19,082 bases of DNA from CAZVTU01 sp964630295 (GTDB lineage Bacteria > Patescibacteriota > Minisyncoccia > Minisyncoccales > RBG-13-42-11). Below the pieces are notes generated by a model. The model did no database searches, was not told where the DNA came from, and worked only from the letters and a program-made list of their open reading frames with translations. A program made the position numbers and the translations under genes. The stretch lies in assembly GCA_964630295.1 (NCBI GenBank), contig CAZVTU010000004.1, positions 1 through 19,082 of the forward strand, written 5' to 3'. Positions 6,635-11,684 of the stretch are shown here, piece after piece. How positions within the stretch are numbered: position 1 is the first letter of the stretch; every line of letters begins with the position of its first letter.

Positions 6635-7872
6635 GAGAAAGTCAATTCTTTATTAAAACTCTAAAAGAAGCACCGAAAGATGAAAAGAGCATTAATGCTC
6701 AACTTTTAATTAGAGGTGGATTTATTTACAAAGAGATGGCCGGTGTTTATACTTATTTACCCTTAGGCCTAAGAGTTTTGAGAAAAATTGAGAACATAAT
6801 TAGAGAAGAAATGAACAACATCGGAGGTAGGGAGATGTTAATGACTGTTTTTCAACCAAAAAAGCTATGGGAAGAAACTGGTCGTTGGACAAAAGAAATT
6901 GGTAAAGTAATGTATAAATGCAAAGAAGACGGAAAGGAAATCGGATTGGGTCCTACTCACGAAGAAATGTTAACTGATATCATTAGACATTACTTAAAAT
7001 CCTATACTGAACTTCCTTTATATCTCTATCAAATCCAAACTAAATTTAGAAAAGAACCACGAGCGAGATCTGGTTTGCTCCGAGGGAGAGAGTTTGATAT
7101 GAAAGATCTTTATAGTTTTCATAGCTCTCAGGAGGATTTTCAAAAATATTACCAAAAGGTAATTAAAGCTTATTTTAAAATATTTAAAAGATGTGGTTTG
7201 AGAGCAATTCTTACTGAAGCTTCGGGAGCTGGATTTACCAAAGAATATACCCATGAATTTCAAGTTTTAGCAAAAGATGGAGAAGATAAAATAGTTTTTT
7301 GCCCTAAAGGAGATTTTTCTCAAAATAAAGAAATTGCTAAATTTAAAGCTGGTCAAAAATGTCCTCACTGTGGACATATTCTTAGAGAGGGCGAATCAAT
7401 TGAAGTGGGAAATATTTTTCCTTTAGGAACCAAGTATTCAAAAGCAATGAAAGCTTTTTTTGTTGATAAAGACGGAAAAAGAAAACCAATCATTATGGGA
7501 TGTTATGGGATAGGCCCCTCGCGAATCATGGGAGCTGTAGTTGAAGTTAACCATGATGAAAAAGGAATTATTTGGCCAGTAGAAATCGCCCCTTTTAAAG
7601 TTCACTTAATTCAAATTGAAAGAAATAAAAAAATTCAAAAATCTGCAGAAAAATTATATCAAGATTTACAAAAAAATGCGATTGAAGTATTATATGACGA
7701 TAGAGATAAATCAGCTGGCGAAAAGTTTGCCGAAGCTGATCTGATTGGTATACCCCTTAGAATTATAGTGAGCGAGAGAACGCTTGCGAAAAATAGTGTT
7801 GAAATAAAAAGAAGAAATGAAAAGAAAGTTAAATTGGTTAAATTAGGACAAGTTATAAAGTATGTTAAATAA
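6631..7872 (+). CDS. proS: Prolyl-tRNA synthetase, short form without editing insert
   Basis: 413 residues, against roughly 570 for the usual bacterial enzyme. Class II motif 1 is at 38-61 (GVYTYLPLGLRVLRKIENII), PTHEEM at 108-113, motif 2 at 137-164 (TKFRKEPRARSGLLRGREFD), and motif 3 at 290-299 (GCYGIGPSRI). The C-terminal anticodon domain starts at about 322 (FKVHLIQIE) and holds DDRDKSAGEKFAEADLIGIP. Between motifs 2 and 3, where the YbaK-like editing insertion normally sits, only about 60 residues remain, with CP (224-225) and CPHC (244-247). It charges tRNA-Pro in the cytoplasm; clearing of Ala-tRNA-Pro in cis should be lost. It starts inside the rseP stop and ends overlapping the second mreB by 11 bases. 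MRESQFFIKTLKEAP matches the family's N-terminus, supporting the start. Confidence 0.95.
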   Translation: MRESQFFIKTLKEAPKDEKSINAQLLIRGGFIYKEMAGVYTYLPLGLRVLRKIENIIREEMNNIGGREMLMTVFQPKKLWEETGRWTKEIGKVMYKCKEDGKEIGLGPTHEEMLTDIIRHYLKSYTELPLYLYQIQTKFRKEPRARSGLLRGREFDMKDLYSFHSSQEDFQKYYQKVIKAYFKIFKRCGLRAILTEASGAGFTKEYTHEFQVLAKDGEDKIVFCPKGDFSQNKEIAKFKAGQKCPHCGHILREGESIEVGNIFPLGTKYSKAMKAFFVDKDGKRKPIIMGCYGIGPSRIMGAVVEVNHDEKGIIWPVEIAPFKVHLIQIERNKKIQKSAEKLYQDLQKNAIEVLYDDRDKSAGEKFAEADLIGIPLRIIVSERTLAKNSVEIKRRNEKKVKLVKLGQVIKYVK

Positions 7873-8914
7873 ATTATTTTCTTATATTTCGGAGGACATT
7901 GCGATTGATCTTGGGACGGCTAATAGTTTGGTTTATGTGCGAGGAAGAGGGATTGTTATTACTGAACCTTCGGTGGTGGCGGTAAATAAGAAAACCGGTC
8001 AGATTTTAGCAATTGGTGAGGAGGCTAAAAAAATGGTTGGCCGGACGCCAGGATATATTATTGCCACCAGACCTCTTGTTTCAGGAGTAGTTTCTGATTT
8101 TGAAGTAACAGAACAAATGTTGAGATATTTTATTGAAAAAGCTCATAAAAAGAAGTTTCTTTTAAATTCTAGACCAAGAGTAATTATTGGTATCCCTTGT
8201 GGTGTAACAGAAGTTGAGAAAAAAGCAGTCTGTGATGCAGCTAAAAATGCCGGAGCAAGAGAAGTTTTTTTAATTGAAGAACCAATGGCAGCAGCTATTG
8301 GAGCAAGATTGCCAGTTCAAGAGGCGGGCGGCCATTTTATTGTTGATATTGGAGGAGGAACAACCGAGGTAGCGATAATTTCTTTGGGTGGAATTGTTTT
8401 ATCTAAAAGTTTAAGGGTGGCTGGAGATAAATTAAATGAGGATATAATTCAATTCGCTCAAGAGGAATATAAATTATTAATTGGAGAACGAACCGCCGAA
8501 ACAATTAAAATTGGAATTGGTTCGGCTTCTCCTCTAAAAGAAAGAAGACAGCTTCCAATGCGAGGAAGAAATTTAATTACTGGGCTTCCTGAAGAGATAT
8601 TAGTTTCTGATGAAGATATTCGAAGAGCTTTAGAAAAATCTAATAAACAAATTGTTGCTGAAATTAAAGCTGCTGTAGAGGAAACGCCCCCAGAATTATT
8701 AGCTGATGTAATGGCATTGGGAATTCAATTAGCTGGAGGTGGTTCTCTTCTAAAAGGTTTAGATACTTTGATTCAAAAAGAGACTAAAATTCCTACTAAA
8801 ATTATTGAAGATCCAATGACAGCAGTTGTGAGAGGGGCAGGAATGGTTTTGGAAAACCTTGATGAATTGAGAGAGGTCTTAGTTGAAACAGAATATTTAG
8901 AACCACCCAAGTGA
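7862..8914 (+). CDS. mreB: MreB-family actin homologue, canonical copy 2
   Basis: 350 residues. Unlike the copy at 3072, it has an N-terminal hydrophobic/basic leader (MLNKLFSYI) of the kind that tethers MreB to the membrane, followed by phosphate-1 IAIDLGTANS (13-22), RTPGYIIATRPL (61-72), the intact LIEEPMAAAIGA (137-148), phosphate-2 VDIGGGTTEVAIISLGGI (161-178), LRVAGDKLNEDI (184-195), GERTAETIKIGIGSA (208-222), MRGRNLITGLPEE (233-245) and the adenosine site LAGGGSLLKGL (290-300). All core nucleotide contacts are preserved, so it should be an active, polymerising ATPase. Its ATG lies 11 bases before the end of proS, implying coupled translation. The stop codon directly touches the palindromic repeat that precedes gatC. 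Confidence 0.95.
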   Translation: MLNKLFSYISEDIAIDLGTANSLVYVRGRGIVITEPSVVAVNKKTGQILAIGEEAKKMVGRTPGYIIATRPLVSGVVSDFEVTEQMLRYFIEKAHKKKFLLNSRPRVIIGIPCGVTEVEKKAVCDAAKNAGAREVFLIEEPMAAAIGARLPVQEAGGHFIVDIGGGTTEVAIISLGGIVLSKSLRVAGDKLNEDIIQFAQEEYKLLIGERTAETIKIGIGSASPLKERRQLPMRGRNLITGLPEEILVSDEDIRRALEKSNKQIVAEIKAAVEETPPELLADVMALGIQLAGGGSLLKGLDTLIQKETKIPTKIIEDPMTAVVRGAGMVLENLDELREVLVETEYLEPPK

Positions 8915-9033
8915 TAAATCCTAAGCACTAAATCCGAAATACTAAACAATATCAAATGACTAAAATCCAAAACACTTTTAGAACATTTGAATTTAGAATT
9001 TGTTTAGAATTTAGGTATTAGAATTTAGGATTT
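8915..9033. repeat. Long AT-rich imperfect palindrome with 7-base periodicity
   Basis: The whole gap between the mreB2 stop (8912-8914) and the gatC start (9034) is one inverted repeat. The left arm ATAAATCCTAA... (from 8914) pairs with the right arm that ends in TTAGGATTTAT (to 9035); about 29 of the outer 36 positions match, including CTAAACAA/TTGTTTAG. Inner arms CAAATG/CATTTG and CTAAAA/TTTTAG continue the stem towards a loop near 8975. The left arm reads as heptads (TAAATCC, TAAGCAC, TAAATCC, GAAATAC, TAAACAA) and so does the right (TAGAATT, TAGGTAT, TAGAATT, TAGGATT). It could fold as a long weak hairpin at the operon boundary. It leaves no room for an RBS for gatC. Confidence 0.9.
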
Positions 9034-9330
9034 ATGATTAAAAGAAAGGAGGTACAGCATATCGCAAAATTAGCTAGGCTCGGTATAAGCAAAAAAGAAG
9101 AAGAAAAATTCACTAAGGAGTTGTCTTCGATTTTTGATTATATTGAAAAATTAAAAAAAGTAGATATCTCTAAAATCGAACCTACTAGTCATTCGCTTAG
9201 AGTGGAAAATGTAATGAGGGAAGATGAAGAAAAAAGTTCAAATTTCAAATCTAAACTTCCAAAAAGATTGGTTGAAATGGCTCCGGAAACAAAAGATAAC
9301 TATATTAAAGTAAAATCCATTCTTAAATGA
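9034..9330 (+). CDS. gatC: Asp/Glu-tRNA amidotransferase subunit C
   Basis: 98 residues, the usual length. KEVQHIAKLARLGI (5-18) is the family's opening motif, followed by FTKELSSIFDYIEKLKKVDI (26-45), IEPTSHSL (47-54), NVMREDE (58-64) and a C-terminal KLPKRLVEMAPETKDNYIKV. GatC clamps GatA to GatB in the complex that converts misacylated Glu-tRNA-Gln or Asp-tRNA-Asn to the amide. The ATG directly follows the palindrome, with no SD upstream. An unusually complete SD-like AAAGGAGGT lies inside the gene at 9045-9053, where it encodes part of the conserved K-E-V; starting downstream of it would remove conserved residues, so the ATG at 9034 is kept. It overlaps gatA by 4 bases (ATGA). gatB is not in the window. 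Confidence 0.93.
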   Translation: MIKRKEVQHIAKLARLGISKKEEEKFTKELSSIFDYIEKLKKVDISKIEPTSHSLRVENVMREDEEKSSNFKSKLPKRLVEMAPETKDNYIKVKSILK

Positions 9331-10769
9331 ATTTAACCAAACTTACAATTACTCAGGCTCACGAAGGTTTAAAGAGAAAAAAGTTTTCCGCTCTGGAGCT
9401 CTGTAAAGCTTATTTAGATAGAATAAAAGAAAAAGAGAAAGAAGTAGCTGCTTTTCTGACTGTCAACGAAGATCTAGCTCTTTCACAGGCAAAAGAAGTT
9501 GATGATTTAATTTTTGCTGGAAAGAAAATATCGAGTTTGACTGCTGTTCCTTCAGCGATTAAAGATATTATTTTAGTAGAAGGAGTCAGATGTACAGCAG
9601 GATCGAAAATTCTTGAAAATTATATTGCTCCATATGATGCAACAGTGACTAAGAAATTGAGAAGCCAGAATGTGGTAATTCTGGGAAAGACTAATTTAGA
9701 TGAATTTGCTATGGGTTCTTCTACAGAAAATTCTGCGTTTAAATCCACCCGAAACCCCCATGACTTATCACGGGTACCTGGTGGTTCTTCAGGAGGATCA
9801 GCAGCGGCAGTTGCAGCAGACGAATGTATTTTTGCTTTAGGATCAGACACTGGAGGATCTATTCGTTTACCAGCTTCTTTTTGTGGAGTAGTGGGATTGA
9901 AACCTACCTATGGAGCAGTTTCTCGATATGGCTTGATTGCTTTTGCCTCATCTTTAGACCAGATCGGTCCTATTACTAAAACCGTAGAAGATTGCCAGAT
10001 TGTTTTTGACGCAATAAAAGGGAGAGATGAAATGGATTCGACCAGCGTCGAATATCCCCAGATACCAAATACTAAGTACAACATACGAGGCATTAAAATT
10101 GGTGTTCCCAAAGAATACTTTGTTAAGGGAATTGATCCTGAAGTGGAGAAAGTGATAAAAGAAGCAATTAAAAAATATGAGGAGCTTGGGGTAAAAATAG
10201 AAGAGATCAGTTTACCTCATACAGATTATGCTTTACCTGCTTATTATATTATTAATCCCTCCGAAGCCTCAGCTAATTTAGCAAGGTACGATGGGATAAA
10301 ATACGGATATAGCAAAATCTCAAATCTCAAATCTCAAATCTCAAATCTATTAGATGTCTATCTAGAAAGTAGGGGGGAGGGGTTTGGAGAAGAAGTGAGG
10401 AGAAGGATTATGTTAGGCACTTATGCTTTGTCAGCTGGTTATTACGAGGCCTATTATTTAAGAGCACAAAAAGTTAGAACTTTAGTTAGAAACGACTTTG
10501 AAAAAGCTTTTAAAAAAGTTGAAGCTATTTTCACTCCAGTTTCTCCTTTTTTACCTTTTAAAATTGGAGAGAGAATTAGCGACCCTCTTTCTATGTATTT
10601 AGTTGATATTTATACCGTTTCCATTAATTTAGCTGGATTACCTGCCCTTTCACTCCCAGTGGGCAAAGTTGGAAACTTGCCAGTTGGTTTACAAATAATT
10701 GGCAAACCCTTTGAAGAAAATAAAATTTTAGAGATTGGAAAAATTTTTGAAAAATCATGGAAACCTTAA
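9327..10769 (+). CDS. gatA: Asp/Glu-tRNA amidotransferase subunit A (glutaminase)
   Basis: 480 residues with the amidase signature. The Ser-cisSer-Lys triad is visible as K79 in PSAIKDI, S154 in PGGSSGGSAAAVAA (151-164) and S178 in GSDTGGSIRLPASFCG (172-187), the same numbering as described for the Staphylococcus enzyme. KTNLDEFAMGSSTENS (121-136) and YGLIAFASSLDQIGP (201-215) also match. GatA releases ammonia from glutamine and passes it to GatB for transamidation, so this organism probably makes Gln-tRNA and/or Asn-tRNA indirectly. Two surface loops are encoded by 7-base-period repeat sequence: residues about 246-255 and about 329-341 (separate entries). Both fall at points where homologues vary in length, so activity should be kept. 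The last 13 bases overlap the next gene. Confidence 0.96.
   Translation: MNLTKLTITQAHEGLKRKKFSALELCKAYLDRIKEKEKEVAAFLTVNEDLALSQAKEVDDLIFAGKKISSLTAVPSAIKDIILVEGVRCTAGSKILENYIAPYDATVTKKLRSQNVVILGKTNLDEFAMGSSTENSAFKSTRNPHDLSRVPGGSSGGSAAAVAADECIFALGSDTGGSIRLPASFCGVVGLKPTYGAVSRYGLIAFASSLDQIGPITKTVEDCQIVFDAIKGRDEMDSTSVEYPQIPNTKYNIRGIKIGVPKEYFVKGIDPEVEKVIKEAIKKYEELGVKIEEISLPHTDYALPAYYIINPSEASANLARYDGIKYGYSKISNLKSQISNLLDVYLESRGEGFGEEVRRRIMLGTYALSAGYYEAYYLRAQKVRTLVRNDFEKAFKKVEAIFTPVSPFLPFKIGERISDPLSMYLVDIYTVSINLAGLPALSLPVGKVGNLPVGLQIIGKPFEENKILEIGKIFEKSWKP
10062..10088 (+). repeat. Degenerate heptad-repeat segment in gatA (first)
   Basis: Read as ACCAAAT, ACTAAGT, ACAACAT, ACGAGG, this stretch has a 7-base period and resembles the left arm of the 8915-9033 palindrome (GAAATAC, TAAACAA). 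It encodes roughly IPNTKYNIRG, between the conserved DSTSV and GIKIGVPKEY segments. The similarity is by eye and the unit is degraded. Confidence 0.5.
10313..10348 (+). repeat. In-frame heptad repeat CAAATCT in gatA (second)
   Basis: CAAAATCT is followed by four exact copies of CAAATCT (10321-10348). It encodes SKISNLKSQISNL at residues 329-341, between the conserved RYDGIKYGY and DVYLESRGEGFG. The C at the first unit position avoids the TAA that the intergenic form TAAATCC can contain. Confidence 0.88.
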
Positions 10770-11266
10770 TTCAATACATCATTTCACCAACTTTCGAAGG
10801 TTGGATATCAATTATCCGGATTGTTTTTATGATTTTTTCCGGGGTTATTTTAATTAGTTTAATACTCCTTCTTTTAACTACTAGCTGGTTGAAACGGCTT
10901 ATTTTAGAAGATGCAGCTGAATTTTTAACCTATCGACCATTCGGTGTCAGAAAAATAGAAAAGCAATGGAATAAAATCATGACGAGGTTAGAAACAGGGA
11001 TAGAATCGGAGTTTAAGTTAGCTGTAATTGAAGCCGATAGCATGTTAGATGATATCTTAAGAAGAATGGGATTTGCGGGAGAGACTTTAGGCGAAAGGTT
11101 AGAAAAATTGACAGCAGCCACCCTGCCAAATATTGAACAGATTAAAGAAGCACATAAAATTAGAAATAATATTATCCATGATCCGGATTATCGTTTACCT
11201 CTAGACGAAGCCAGAAGAGTAATGGGAATTTACGAACAGGCATTTAGAGATTTACAAGCATTTTAA
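10757..11266 (+). CDS. Membrane-anchored protein with HEPN-like C-terminal domain
   Basis: 169 residues. A single membrane span lies at about 17-41 (IIRIVFMIFSGVILISLILL), after a short N-terminus, with basic residues following (SWLKRL), so the bulk is probably cytoplasmic. The rest is helical: a 68-100 segment (EKQWNKIMTRLETGIESEFK, then a stretch ending in DSMLDDILRRMG), a 114-132 helix, and HKIRNNIIHDPDYRL (133-147). R136-N137-...-H141 fits the R-polar-x3-H core of HEPN domains, which in several toxins and CRISPR or defence proteins is an RNase site, but in others (such as DUF4145-type modules) has no shown activity. The function is not known. It overlaps gatA by 13 bases and is followed 18 bases later by the initiator tRNA, which suggests, weakly, an RNA link. 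The HEPN reading is moderately supported. Confidence 0.65.
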   Translation: METLIQYIISPTFEGWISIIRIVFMIFSGVILISLILLLLTTSWLKRLILEDAAEFLTYRPFGVRKIEKQWNKIMTRLETGIESEFKLAVIEADSMLDDILRRMGFAGETLGERLEKLTAATLPNIEQIKEAHKIRNNIIHDPDYRLPLDEARRVMGIYEQAFRDLQAF

Positions 11267-11279
11267 AATATGATAAAAT
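11251..11279 (+). promoter_or_regulatory. Promoter of the tRNA cluster
   Basis: TTTACA (11251-11256), 17 bases, TAAAAT (11274-11279). It overlaps the last codons of the HEPN-like gene. Seven bases beyond the -10 box is 11286, within a base of the mature tRNA 5' end at 11285, so the first transcript would carry little or no 5' leader. Confidence 0.55.
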
Positions 11280-11284
11280 TCTAT

Positions 11285-11355
11285 CGCGGGGTGGAGGAGT
11301 AGTACCTTGCGAGGCCCATAACCTCGAGACGCCGGTGCAATTCCGGCCCCCGCAA
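11285..11355 (+). tRNA. Initiator tRNA-fMet (CAU), unusual loops
   Basis: The cloverleaf closes: acceptor CGCGGGG/CCCCGCA, D-stem GAGG/CCTT, anticodon stem CGAGG/CCTCG with loop CCCATAA, T-stem GCCGG/CCGGC, discriminator A. Initiator marks are the unpaired C1-A72 end and A11-U24 in the D-stem; the anticodon stem has only two consecutive G-C pairs next to the loop, not the usual three. Odd points: C at position 33 where tRNAs nearly always have U, T-loop TGCAATT with G at 55, a 7-base D-loop AGTAGTA lacking the G18-G19 pair, and a 4-base variable region. The CCA end is not encoded (CAA follows). Confidence 0.9.
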
Positions 11356-11362
11356 CAAGTAA

Positions 11363-11435
11363 GCCGGCATAGCTCAGTGGTTAGAGCGGGGTCTTCATAA
11401 GGCCAAGGTCGCAGGTTCGAATCCTGCTGTCGGCA
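11363..11435 (+). tRNA. tRNA-Met (CAU), probably elongator
   Basis: Acceptor GCCGGCA/TGTCGGC (one G-U), D-arm GCTC-AGTGGTTA-GAGC, anticodon loop TTCATAA, variable AGGTC, T-arm GCAGG-TTCGAAT-CCTGC, discriminator A. CCA is not encoded. Position 27-43 of the anticodon stem is a G-A mismatch. A CAU anticodon could also belong to tRNA-Ile (lysidine-modified), which cannot be excluded without the genome's other tRNAs. Confidence 0.9.
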
Positions 11436-11454
11436 CAAAATAATTACGACGCTT

Positions 11455-11533
11455 GGACCCATGGTGTAGCCCGGTTTAACACATCCCCCTGTCACGGGGA
11501 AGATCAGGGGTTCAAATCCCCTTGGGTCCGCCA
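11455..11533 (+). tRNA. tRNA-Asp (GUC) with encoded CCA
   Basis: Acceptor GGACCCA/TGGGTCC, D-arm GTGT with an 11-base loop containing GG and ACAC, anticodon stem TCCCC/GGGGA with loop CTGTCAC, T-arm AGGGG-TTCAAAT-CCCCT, discriminator G, then CCA at 11531-11533. It is the only one of the three tRNAs here with a templated CCA. Confidence 0.95.
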
Positions 11534-11584
11534 TACGGTATTTCTTAAACATTCCATCTCGCCGCTCTCGCCAGATAACCGAAC

Positions 11585-11623
11585 AAGCCTATTAGGATTA
11601 AATTTCTAATAGGCTTTTTCTTT
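11585..11623 (+). terminator. Terminator of the tRNA cluster
   Basis: An 11-base-pair stem, AAGCCTATTAG (11585-11595) with CTAATAGGCTT (11606-11616), a 10-base loop and a following TTTTCTTT tract. Confidence 0.9.
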
Positions 11624-11643
11624 AGTTATCCCCAGATTTTAGC

Positions 11644-11672
11644 TTGAAATTAGCTTAAAATTAAGGTATAAT
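11644..11672 (+). promoter_or_regulatory. Promoter of pheS-pheT-gyrB
   Basis: TTGAAA (11644-11649), 17 bases, perfect TATAAT (11667-11672). The start site should fall near 11679, only about 6 bases before the pheS ATG at 11685, so the message is predicted to be essentially leaderless and to lack an SD. Confidence 0.82.
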
Positions 11673-11684
11673 GAAAAAAAATAT

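Noticed and set aside
8987..9024. A promoter for gatC within the right arm of the palindrome (several TAGAAT boxes)
   Set aside because: TAGAAT recurs because of the repeat, and no -35 box lies at 16-18 bases from any of them.
11389..11401. tRNA at 11363 read with a shifted loop giving anticodon UCA, i.e. a UGA-decoding tRNA
   Set aside because: The shift moves the anticodon out of the standard 5-bp stem and 7-base loop spacing relative to the D-arm. In register the anticodon is CAU, and TGA is clearly a stop codon for several genes here.
11244..11552. A 102-codon minus-strand ORF across the tRNA cluster (ADPRGFEPLI, RQQDSNLRPWPYE)
   Set aside because: This is the well-known spurious protein produced by reading tRNA genes on the antisense strand; the three cloverleaves explain the sequence.
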